DNA of 64,000 nucleotides, taken from NCBI GenBank assembly GCA_017412605.1, contig JAFPWY010000007.1, forward strand, positions 62,001-126,000. The letters are read 5' to 3'. The notes below the pieces were generated by a model. It was not told the DNA's origin, did not search any database, and worked only from the letters and a program-made list of their open reading frames with translations. Source of the DNA: Fibrobacter sp. (GTDB taxonomy: Bacteria; Fibrobacterota; Fibrobacteria; Fibrobacterales; Fibrobacteraceae). Positions 23,251 through 31,404 of the stretch are shown one piece after another (the stretch's first letter is position 1; every line of letters begins with the position of its first letter). The translations under genes were made by a program, and so were the position numbers.

Positions 23251-25962
23251 CTAGATGTACTTCTTCACGTCGTCTACAGAGAACAGGAACTTCTGCTTGA
23301 AATTCCATATCTTCTGGAAGGTCTTGCCGTAGTGCTCGGTAACGACGCGATTGTCGAGAATAAGCACCTTGCCGGAGTCACCCTCGGTACGCAGGAGCCT
23401 TCCGAGACCCTGGCGCATTTCCATGTACGCCTCGGGCACATAGTAGCTCTTGAACGGGTTCTCGCCGCGCTCCTTGTATTCGTTGCTGAGACCCGCGACC
23501 ACAGGGTCAGAGGGGTTCGGGAACGGGAGCTTGGTGATCACGAGAAGCTTGAGCGCATCGCCCGGGAAATCAACACCTTCCCACAGGCTCTGGCAACCGA
23601 GCAGGCAGGCGCCACGTTCCTTGCGGAACATCGTCACGAGACTGTCGAGCGAACCGTCTACATTCTGGCAGAGCAGCAACTTGTTCTTCGCGGCAAAGGC
23701 CGGAGCAAGCGCCGTCTGGGCCTTGAGCATTGCGGCAACACTTGTGAACAGCACCATCGTATTGTCTTCGACATCCGGAAGGACCTTCACCAGCGTATCG
23801 TTCATCGCATCGACAAATTCCGGAGCGGAAGGCTTCGGCAGATACTTGGTGACAAAGACGGAACGGCGGCTGGAAGAAACCTGCTGTTCACTGTAGACAC
23901 GGTAGAACGGCTTCTTCGTAGAGGCGAGGCGGTCCATGCCCATGCGGTGCATAAAGTAGTCCACGGAATTCTGTACGGCAAGCGTCGCCGAAGTGAACGT
24001 CGCGGACTTGATCCACGGGTAGAACTTTTCCGCCCACACAGATTCGAAGTGGAGCGGGTAGGCGAACATCTTGAGCGTGTGCGGGTTGTAGGGTTCCTCG
24101 AGGCTGAAGACCCAATCCTTGCGCCCGGCCTTGACGATAAACTCGAAGTCCGTCATGTAGCGGTCCATCTCGGCCATGCGGCCATCGGCATCGTTCAACA
24201 ACCCTTCGATTTCCTTTTTGCCACGGATTTCAGCGAAGGCGGCCTCGCAAGCGGCCTTGACCGCGGCATACGCCTCGGAGAACGAAGTGGTGTCGACATC
24301 GTAATCCGCCTGGATGCCTTTCGCAAACACAAGACCGCTACGATTGAGTTTGAGCTTGCCAATCTTCTTGCCGAGCTTCATGAACAAACGATGCAGCGAT
24401 TTTTCCATTTCGTTGAGGGCAAGCGTGAACTGGTCAAGTTTTTCGACAGTGGCCGAAGAACTTTCCGAAAGGCGGGCCTTGATGGACTCGATAAGTCCGC
24501 CACGTCCGTTACGCGCCGGCACAAGCGTCTTGATGATATTGCGGAATGTGAAGAACGATATAGTCCTGCTGAACGCCTGGTTGCTTGCGGCAGGCAGGCG
24601 ATGCGCTTCGTCGAAAACGATATGTTCGTACGCAGGCAGAAGCGCAAAATCAAGAGAAAGATCCGCAAGGAACAGGGAGTGGTTCACCAGGAGCAAGTTC
24701 GCCCCAGAAGCGCGGCGCTTGGCCGAGAGAGAGGGGCACTTCGCGTAGTGCGGGCATTTTTCGCCAAGGCACGATGCGGCATTACTCGCCAGCTTGGACC
24801 AGAGGACCCTATTGCGGCCAACACTGAAGGAAGCGCACTCGTTGATGTCTCCGGTCTCCGTCGAAAGCACCCACGGAATGAGCGCCATGAAGGAATCCAG
24901 TTCCTCGCCCAGCAGGAGCGAAGAGGACGCCGCCAGTTCCTCGAACTTGCGGAGGCAAAGGTAGTTGTCGCGGCCCTTGAGAATGGCCGGAACCAGTTTG
25001 CCGTTGTAAATTCCCATAATCTGCGGGAGGTCGTTTTTCCAGAGCTGCTCCTGCAAGGCACGAGTTGCCGTGCTGATAACCACACGTTCGCCGCTCACGG
25101 CCTTGTTCGCAGCGCTCACCAGGTACGCAAGCGTCTTGCCCGAACCGGTCGGGGCCTCGATAACGCAGATGCCGCCCTTGTACATGTTGCGTTCCACGAT
25201 GGAGGCGTAATCCTGCTGCGTCTCACGCGGCACGAAGCCTTCGACAAACATCGAAAGGAATCCGTTTTCCTTGAAGAATTCACTTACACGCGGAGCCTTT
25301 TCCTGCGGGAGCGCAGCGGGAGCGGGCACCTCGGGCAACTTGTACTGGGGCGGCGTCCACTTGCCCTTGGACTTGCCGAATACAGATTCCCAGTCAGAAC
25401 CTTCGCCGATGCGCTTGATGGCATCGACAAGCCACGGATCCATAGAAGCAATCTTCTCGTAGGCCATTACGAACAACCTACCGCAAGCATCAGCATCGGG
25501 CAAGGCGCGATGGGCACGGCTCCGCTCGATGTCCAGCATCTGCACGAGCGTATCGAGACGATGGTTCGGCGCATCCTGGTAGGCAATGCGCGAGAACGTG
25601 AGGGAATCCCAGAACGGATGGCTCTCGTAGTCGATTCCCACCTTCTTGAGGGAATTCCTGAGGAAGCGGGAGTCGAACGCGGCGTTATGCGCCACCAGCG
25701 GAAGGTCACCGACAAATTCGCAGATCTTGCCGGCAATGTCGGCGAAGCCCTGGGCAGCGTCCAAGTCGGCCTTGCTGATACCCGTCAGGCATTCGATGAA
25801 CGGACGAAGTTCCGCCTGGTCCGGCTTCACCAGGAAGTCAAGATTGTCCCCCGGCTTGCCGTTGACAAAGCGGACGAGTGCGACTTCGATTATCTCGTCG
25901 CTCTCGAACTCGAGCCCGGTCGTTTCCAAATCCACAGCAACAAAATCAGGAATCTTCTTCAT
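23251..25962 (-). CDS. dinG: DinG-type helicase fused to a DEDDh exonuclease domain
   Basis: 903 residues. The N-terminal exonuclease (about 5-170) has DLETTGLEF, HNAAFDSRFLR and a final HRALPDADA block. The helicase part (XPD/DinG superfamily 2) has Walker A APTGSGKT, motif II VFDEAH, and a C-terminal QGLGRLLRT motif VI. A possible iron-sulfur cluster is formed by Cys in SCLGEKCPHYAKCPS. This fusion is the arrangement seen in several bacterial DinG proteins. It probably resolves damaged or structured DNA. Part of a long leftward gene run. Confidence 0.92.
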   Translation of the reverse strand: MKKIPDFVAVDLETTGLEFESDEIIEVALVRFVNGKPGDNLDFLVKPDQAELRPFIECLTGISKADLDAAQGFADIAGKICEFVGDLPLVAHNAAFDSRFLRNSLKKVGIDYESHPFWDSLTFSRIAYQDAPNHRLDTLVQMLDIERSRAHRALPDADACGRLFVMAYEKIASMDPWLVDAIKRIGEGSDWESVFGKSKGKWTPPQYKLPEVPAPAALPQEKAPRVSEFFKENGFLSMFVEGFVPRETQQDYASIVERNMYKGGICVIEAPTGSGKTLAYLVSAANKAVSGERVVISTATRALQEQLWKNDLPQIMGIYNGKLVPAILKGRDNYLCLRKFEELAASSSLLLGEELDSFMALIPWVLSTETGDINECASFSVGRNRVLWSKLASNAASCLGEKCPHYAKCPSLSAKRRASGANLLLVNHSLFLADLSLDFALLPAYEHIVFDEAHRLPAASNQAFSRTISFFTFRNIIKTLVPARNGRGGLIESIKARLSESSSATVEKLDQFTLALNEMEKSLHRLFMKLGKKIGKLKLNRSGLVFAKGIQADYDVDTTSFSEAYAAVKAACEAAFAEIRGKKEIEGLLNDADGRMAEMDRYMTDFEFIVKAGRKDWVFSLEEPYNPHTLKMFAYPLHFESVWAEKFYPWIKSATFTSATLAVQNSVDYFMHRMGMDRLASTKKPFYRVYSEQQVSSSRRSVFVTKYLPKPSAPEFVDAMNDTLVKVLPDVEDNTMVLFTSVAAMLKAQTALAPAFAAKNKLLLCQNVDGSLDSLVTMFRKERGACLLGCQSLWEGVDFPGDALKLLVITKLPFPNPSDPVVAGLSNEYKERGENPFKSYYVPEAYMEMRQGLGRLLRTEGDSGKVLILDNRVVTEHYGKTFQKIWNFKQKFLFSVDDVKKYI

Positions 25963-25973
25963 TTTTCCATCCT

Positions 25974-27752
25974 TTATGGCAACGCCGGCAATGGCGACGC
26001 CACCAAATCATTTAAAACATTTTCGCCGTTCTTCACCTTAATCGTGTCGTTAGGCGCCCTCCAGGGCTTCCCGTAACGGAACGGGAAAAGCGAGCCCCCA
26101 TCAGGCGTGAGCTTGCCTTCTTCGGCGTAATAGTAGTCGATAAAATAGTTTCCCTCGACAATGTCGTTGAAGGCGAAGCTTCCATCGGTGCCACAAACCG
26201 CATAAGAATACGTTTTGGCATCAATGGAGTAAAGGCGGACTTTCGCACCACCCTTTGCACCAGGAATTTTTCCGCGCAGCATCGCCAGCTTGAGTTTCGA
26301 AACCGTCTCGAAGCGCAGCAGGCGGCGATACTTCAACTCGATTACCGTATCACGGACGCCGTTGCTGTCAGCCGCAGCAAGGGTCGTGTCCTGGTAGCCC
26401 TGCAAGAAGTCCACATTCACATCGGTCGGCCAGGGTTTCTCATTAAGTACAAGATAACGAATCGGATCAAGGCGCTTGACTTGGACCTGGGTCGTATCCT
26501 TGTTTATCGAGACATAGTACGTTTCTTTCAGGGAATCCAGAATCGGCTTGTCATATGCGAAAACTAGCGAATCGTCCGGGAAAGCGGCCTTCGCCTTGCC
26601 AAGCATAGCCGTCTTGGAAATCGAGGGGGGCATAGTGTCACCCTTCATTTCCTGCCATTCCCAATCCAATTCGTTACGCAGCGTATCAAGAGGGCGGAAC
26701 AGGGAATCCTTCGCATTCGCACAAATGAACTTGTACGAAGTTTCCGGCTTGGGCTTCTGGCTAAAGTAGAACCTGGGTTTGTTCGTGGTCGCACCGAGGT
26801 AAACGTACGAAGGATAAAATTCCGACTTGTCGGGAGCAACCAATTTGCAGTTCGACGTATCGGCAAAAGTCGAATCAAAATAGACAGGTCGCGTGAACGT
26901 CGCTTCGAGCACCGAGGCCCCCGGCTGGCTCAAAGTCGACAGCTCAAGCCTCGTAGTGTCTTGGTCGGCAAGGGGAACCCACAACGTGTCAGCCGTCGCG
27001 GAATCCAGCGACAGGTCTCCCGTCCATATGCCCACCAGTTCAGAGCTCGCCTCGATTTTCTGGTTGCCGTTCGCATCCAGGAACGCGACGACGCGGTAGC
27101 GTCCCGGGCGCAGCCCGGACAGCACGAAGTTACCCACGCTGTCCGTACGGGTAAGGAACAGTGGAGGCTCCTTGGCCAGCATCGGCAGGGAATCCAGCAC
27201 ATGAGTCGCTGTGTCGCGGTACTTGTCCAGGTAATGGCGGGACTCGCGTTCGCTTCCCATCAAGAAAAGCCCAATACTCGGGTAGACCTTCTTGCGCACC
27301 AGGGAATCGTGCACCAGTACGCGTCCAACAAGCTTGAGCGAGTCAATCTTCGCACCCGTCGAAAAAACAATCTGGAAAGGCGTTGCGAGCATGTTGCCGT
27401 GCAGGTCCTTGATCCCGCCCGCAAAAGTCACTGTGTAGGTCGTGCCCGTATCGAGTTCGGCGCGCGACGTGAGCACAAGCGTCTTGCCGCTCACCTCGAA
27501 CTTCATTTTCTTGTCGATCGGCGGCGAAATGGAGACGGCGCTACGCGGCACCGACGCATTGATCCATTCGTCGAATTCCAACTTCACATACAGCTCATTC
27601 GGATGATTCGTCGTATTCGGAGCCGGATATACGGCAGCCACACGCGGCGGCAGCTTGTCTTCGGGACCACCGCCGGGAGCCACCTGCGTCGCGCAGGAGA
27701 GCAGCATCGCCATTATGGCAAAAGCGTATACAAGCGGCAGGAACTTCATCAT
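25974..27752 (-). CDS. Lipoprotein with bacterial Ig-like (SbsA/Big_5) N-terminal domain
   Basis: 592 residues. Signal peptide with lipobox MLLSC, then GGGPEDKLPPRVAAVYPAPNT, LYVKLEFDEWI and TVTFAGGIKDLHGN, characteristic of the Big_5 Ig-like domain (about 35-140). The centre contains a GLRPGRYRVVAFLDANGNQK motif typical of carboxypeptidase-regulatory-like beta domains, and a similar fold recurs near the C-terminus. Likely an outer-membrane-anchored surface protein; no enzyme motif seen. The start overlaps the lepB stop (TGATG). Such proteins are common in Bacteroidota and Fibrobacterota; function unknown. Confidence 0.82.
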   Translation of the reverse strand: MMKFLPLVYAFAIMAMLLSCATQVAPGGGPEDKLPPRVAAVYPAPNTTNHPNELYVKLEFDEWINASVPRSAVSISPPIDKKMKFEVSGKTLVLTSRAELDTGTTYTVTFAGGIKDLHGNMLATPFQIVFSTGAKIDSLKLVGRVLVHDSLVRKKVYPSIGLFLMGSERESRHYLDKYRDTATHVLDSLPMLAKEPPLFLTRTDSVGNFVLSGLRPGRYRVVAFLDANGNQKIEASSELVGIWTGDLSLDSATADTLWVPLADQDTTRLELSTLSQPGASVLEATFTRPVYFDSTFADTSNCKLVAPDKSEFYPSYVYLGATTNKPRFYFSQKPKPETSYKFICANAKDSLFRPLDTLRNELDWEWQEMKGDTMPPSISKTAMLGKAKAAFPDDSLVFAYDKPILDSLKETYYVSINKDTTQVQVKRLDPIRYLVLNEKPWPTDVNVDFLQGYQDTTLAAADSNGVRDTVIELKYRRLLRFETVSKLKLAMLRGKIPGAKGGAKVRLYSIDAKTYSYAVCGTDGSFAFNDIVEGNYFIDYYYAEEGKLTPDGGSLFPFRYGKPWRAPNDTIKVKNGENVLNDLVASPLPALP

Positions 27753-29125
27753 CAATCTATCAGGTCAATAATCTTACCAATGCGTGTCCAACGGATCCTG
27801 AAGGGCAGGCGCCACCAGGTGAACGGATTCCCAAGCGCGAATGCCTGATCGTCATTTTCAAACGAGAAATAAAGGACGAAGGCCTTGGCGCGGATATTGC
27901 GAAGCGTAACAAAACCCCAGTAGCGGCTGTCGGCAGAGTTGTCGCGGTTGTCCCCCATCATGAAGAACAGCGGAGTTTTAATCACATAGTGGTCAATCGG
28001 ATTGCCATCCACGATAAGCCGTCTGCGAATTTCGAAATGCGGCTTCGCAGCAGAGGAATCGGCCGCAACAGCGGAGCTTGCCGTCGCGGAATCAGCCACT
28101 GCAGCGGTATCGGCAACAGGCTGAGCGTTCAAGCGTTCCACGGCACCCTCGAGGTCCTGCAACTGTGCGCCCTCGAAAGCGATGTAGCTGACACGGCGGG
28201 TAAACGTTCCCTGCATTTCCTCGGGAATCACGACCGGCAGGAACGCCATCTTCGCATAGTCCCTATAGAACGCAAACGGCATCTTGCCACGGACCGTGTC
28301 GCCCTGAGTCACGCGCTGCAACACGAGCTGGTTCCTCTGGAGCAGAGCGTTCAGCGTAAACCCGCGTTCGCTCTCGACAGGAATGGCAAAGTCCTCGAAC
28401 TCGTAATTGTTCGCTTCAACGCCATCTTTCCACAGCGAGATATCGTATTCCACGCGGGAGTCCGGATTTTCCTGAACCACCACGGAGCGCAGCCACCAAA
28501 GCTGCTCAAGGGAAAGCGAATCCACATACAGAGTATCGCCGACGGAAGGAATCACAATCGGCCCCCGTTCATCACGCGGAGAAGACGTGCGATACGATGC
28601 CGTCCACTTGCCCTTCGCGGGAAGCGTACGCTGCCACTTGCCATTCACGGCAAGCACGCCATTGTGGACCTGCAACGTGTCCCCGCTAACAGCGACACAA
28701 CGTTTGATGTAGTCCTTCGGGCCATCGGCGTAATGTACCAGATGCGGCTGGCCATCAGCAGGTTCATGGTCCCAGTAAACATTGCCGAACATGAGCGCAT
28801 TGAACATATGCGTGTAACGCGCTGGGTTGTTGTCCGGATATTCGGGTTCACCTGGATAGCGGAAAATCACGACATCGCCCTCCTTGGGAAGGGCATAGCC
28901 AGGGAACTTCTGATTCGAAAAAGGAATCGGCGAACCGTAGGTAAACTTGAGTCCGAGAAGGAAGTCACCCGTCAATAGAGAATTCTCCATCGAACCGCTC
29001 GGAATCTGGAATGCCTGAACCACGTACTGGATAACGATAAGGGCAAGCGCAACCGGAACAATCACTTCCCTGGCCAGGGATTTCAAAAACTTGGGTAACG
29101 AAAACTTTTTCTTGTCACTGTCCAT
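27752..29125 (-). CDS. lepB: Signal peptidase I, long form
   Basis: 457 residues, much longer than the usual 180-330. The first membrane segment (about 17-35) is followed by the catalytic Ser in IPSGSMENSLL and the catalytic Lys in YIKRCVAVSGD. The conserved box MGDNRDNSADSRYWG lies near the C-terminus. Between them are large insertions, including a low-complexity ADTAAVADSATASSAVAADS tract (about 340-365). It cleaves signal peptides at the periplasmic face. The ATG at 29125 has GGAG upstream and is preferred to a TTG four codons earlier. Confidence 0.93.
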   Translation of the reverse strand: MDSDKKKFSLPKFLKSLAREVIVPVALALIVIQYVVQAFQIPSGSMENSLLTGDFLLGLKFTYGSPIPFSNQKFPGYALPKEGDVVIFRYPGEPEYPDNNPARYTHMFNALMFGNVYWDHEPADGQPHLVHYADGPKDYIKRCVAVSGDTLQVHNGVLAVNGKWQRTLPAKGKWTASYRTSSPRDERGPIVIPSVGDTLYVDSLSLEQLWWLRSVVVQENPDSRVEYDISLWKDGVEANNYEFEDFAIPVESERGFTLNALLQRNQLVLQRVTQGDTVRGKMPFAFYRDYAKMAFLPVVIPEEMQGTFTRRVSYIAFEGAQLQDLEGAVERLNAQPVADTAAVADSATASSAVAADSSAAKPHFEIRRRLIVDGNPIDHYVIKTPLFFMMGDNRDNSADSRYWGFVTLRNIRAKAFVLYFSFENDDQAFALGNPFTWWRLPFRIRWTRIGKIIDLID

Positions 29126-29138
29126 CAGGAACTCCAAA

Positions 29139-29912
29139 TTAAAGGTTCTTCACCTTCTTCACAAAATTGCGGCTAACCATCAACTGCGTGTGGTCCTTGT
29201 CCCGCAGCACGACATTCAAACGGCTTGCATCCGTCTTGCGCATCTCGGCGATGTAGTCGATAGCCACCAGGTGGGCACGATGAATACGCACGAACGCCCG
29301 CGGGTCAAGCCTCTTTTCCAAGTCAACGAGAGGCGTGTCGATAATGTAGCGGTTGTTCGTCGTGTAGATTGTCGTGTACTTCTCCTCGCTCTGGAAACGG
29401 ATGATTTCGTCCACGTTCACAAGAAGGATGCGGTCGCCAATCTTCACCTGGATGCGCTGCATATACTGATCGCCGCCCTTCACCATGGAACGGAATTTGT
29501 CCCACGAGAAATCTCCCGGCATCTGCTGATCCGACACCATGGACGTGAAGCGCTTGCGCAATTTCGCAATCGTCGCTTCGAGGCGGGCGGGCTCAATCGG
29601 TTTGAGCAAGTAGTCCACGGTATTTTCCTCATAAGCACGGAGCGCAAAATTCTCGAACGCTGTCGTAAAGACAATCAATGGCATGTCATCGTCCATATCC
29701 AGGCCATGCAGCACATCGAAAGCGTTCATGTCCGCCATCTGGATATCCAGGAACACCACATCCGGAGCCAGCTCCTGAATTTTCTCTATCGCGGTCGCCC
29801 CGGAAAAGGCCTCACCCACGATTTCCAGTTCCTGCGCATAAGGTTCCAGCAAGGAACGCATGCGTATGCGGGCGAGCGGTTCGTCGTCGACAATAAGGAC
29901 CCTACACAGCAT
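29139..29912 (-). CDS. LytTR-family response regulator
   Basis: 257 residues. Receiver domain (about 4-122) with acidic pocket VDDEP, phospho-acceptor D56 in VVFLDIQM, and K in YLLKPI. The LytTR DNA-binding domain (about 155-255) contains VDEIIRFQSEEKYTTIY and FVRIHRAHLVAIDYI. No sensor kinase adjoins it, so it is an orphan in this window. It lies 14 bp from lepB and 4 bp from the NlpE-like gene, implying cotranscription with envelope genes and a possible role in envelope control. Confidence 0.93.
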   Translation of the reverse strand: MLCRVLIVDDEPLARIRMRSLLEPYAQELEIVGEAFSGATAIEKIQELAPDVVFLDIQMADMNAFDVLHGLDMDDDMPLIVFTTAFENFALRAYEENTVDYLLKPIEPARLEATIAKLRKRFTSMVSDQQMPGDFSWDKFRSMVKGGDQYMQRIQVKIGDRILLVNVDEIIRFQSEEKYTTIYTTNNRYIIDTPLVDLEKRLDPRAFVRIHRAHLVAIDYIAEMRKTDASRLNVVLRDKDHTQLMVSRNFVKKVKNL

Positions 29913-29915
29913 AAA

Positions 29916-30389
29916 CTACTCCACGACCTTCTGGGAATCGCCCGAGTCCGAAACCACCTTCATCTTGGGCATAGTAAAGATGCGTACAAGTTCACACTTT
30001 ACTTCGTCTTCGTTCAAATAAACTTGGCCATCATTGGTCAGCAGTTCAAGATTCCCCAAGGAATTGCGTTTAAAATTCCAGTTACGCCACTTGGGCAAAG
30101 CGAAGGTGATAACGCTGTCGGCCCCCATCTCGTACTTTCCCTGGAGAGTATCGACCGACATCGAATCCATAACGGTAGTGCGGATTATCGTCACGCCGCT
30201 ATCGGCAGCCAAAACGACACGGACAATCAGCGCCTTGCAATTGTCACAGGGAAGCTGACCAGAATACTGTCCCGCCAATTCCGCAGGAACTTCTACGCGC
30301 GGCAATTCTGGCAGGGGTTCAGACTTTTCCTCGGAGCAAGCAAACAACCCCAAGCAGAAAGCAAGCACAACCAATCTATACTTCATCAT
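29916..30389 (-). CDS. NlpE-like lipoprotein
   Basis: 157 residues. Lipobox GLFACSE after a short signal peptide. Then AGQYSGQLPCDNCKALIVRVVL, where a CxxC pair in a G-x-LPCxxC context matches the N-terminal domain of NlpE, an outer-membrane lipoprotein that reports copper and surface stress in enterics. The final region ends with KCELVRI. It adjoins the LytTR regulator by 3 bp, so a stress-signalling role is conceivable, but that is inference. Confidence 0.75.
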   Translation of the reverse strand: MMKYRLVVLAFCLGLFACSEEKSEPLPELPRVEVPAELAGQYSGQLPCDNCKALIVRVVLAADSGVTIIRTTVMDSMSVDTLQGKYEMGADSVITFALPKWRNWNFKRNSLGNLELLTNDGQVYLNEDEVKCELVRIFTMPKMKVVSDSGDSQKVVE

Positions 30390-30414
30390 AAAGGGAAATG
30401 TAGCAAAAATCGAA

Positions 30415-31395
30415 CTAAAAACCCTTTGTATAGACTATCCTGAAGCCCAAGGTGACACCACTATACAGGGGGTCTTTCTTGTCGCGTTCCTTCGGGGCAA
30501 TTTTCGACACCTTATCGGCCCATCCGCCGCCGCGAACGCACTTGGTTTTCCCTGTTTCCGGGCCGACGGGATTAATCTCATCGTCCGTTGAATAACTCGC
30601 ATACCAGTCGTTCACCCATTCGGCTACGTTACCGGCCATATCGTAAAGTCCAAAATCATTGGGAATGAACTGAGCCACTTTCGACGGCCCTTTAGTTTGT
30701 CCGTAATACGCATATTTGGAAGCTGGCTCGGAGCCCCAATAGTTAGCCGTTTCGTAAACTCCCCCGTGCGCAGCCACTTCCCATTCCATTTCCGTAGGCA
30801 AGCGGATTCCCTCGACAGAATAGTCAACCTGGAGGCCATCCAGGAAGTTCTCGTCTCCTATCGACTTGTAGGAGTATACCGTATCTAGGCCAGCAATCTT
30901 GGAAAGCGCATTGCAGAACAGAACCGCATCGTACCAGGAGACGTTCACGACAGGCAAGCTATCGTCCTTCTCATCCTGGTCAGGAAGCGTACCCAGCACC
31001 TCCTTGTACAGGGCCTGCGTCACTTCCGTCGTGGTGATAAAAAACGAAGTGATGGTGTATTGTATCGAACCGCGATTGAATACCGCAGTTGGAATGTAGA
31101 CGAAACCTAGGCCGTCTTCGCCATCACCAAAAAGGGAGACATATTCCACTCCCGAGGAATCCTTCCCGAGGGAATCAGCGGCCGTAGAATCTTTTTTATT
31201 GCCGGAACCCTTATTGCCCGAGTCCTTCGAGCCCCCGTTCCCGGAATCATCACTATCGGCCGAGCCATAGTGAATATCCGTACTAGGTGCAATTTCCTCT
31301 GCGTCGCTACTTGCACCGCAAGCAACGAGACCACCCAGCAACACTGCAAAAGCCGCAATGGCACAAAAGATACAAGACCTTTTCGCAAGAGACAT
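30415..31395 (-). CDS. Lipoprotein with formylglycine-generating-enzyme-like (SUMF1) domain
   Basis: 326 residues. Lipobox LVACGAS; a Ser/Gly/Asp/Lys-rich linker (about 45-75) exposes the domain. The FGE-sulfatase fold follows: FFITTTEVTQALYKEV, VVNVSWYDAVLFCNALSK, RLPTEMEWEVAAHGG, YDMAGNVAEWVNDWY, VRGGGWADKV and TLGFRIV. Catalytic Cys residues of true sulfatase-activating enzymes are not evident at the end, so this is more likely a binding or structural paralogue, common in Fibrobacter. The ATG at 31395 follows GGGGG. Confidence 0.85.
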   Translation of the reverse strand: MSLAKRSCIFCAIAAFAVLLGGLVACGASSDAEEIAPSTDIHYGSADSDDSGNGGSKDSGNKGSGNKKDSTAADSLGKDSSGVEYVSLFGDGEDGLGFVYIPTAVFNRGSIQYTITSFFITTTEVTQALYKEVLGTLPDQDEKDDSLPVVNVSWYDAVLFCNALSKIAGLDTVYSYKSIGDENFLDGLQVDYSVEGIRLPTEMEWEVAAHGGVYETANYWGSEPASKYAYYGQTKGPSKVAQFIPNDFGLYDMAGNVAEWVNDWYASYSTDDEINPVGPETGKTKCVRGGGWADKVSKIAPKERDKKDPLYSGVTLGFRIVYTKGF

Positions 31396-31404
31396 ATGCA
31401 CCCC

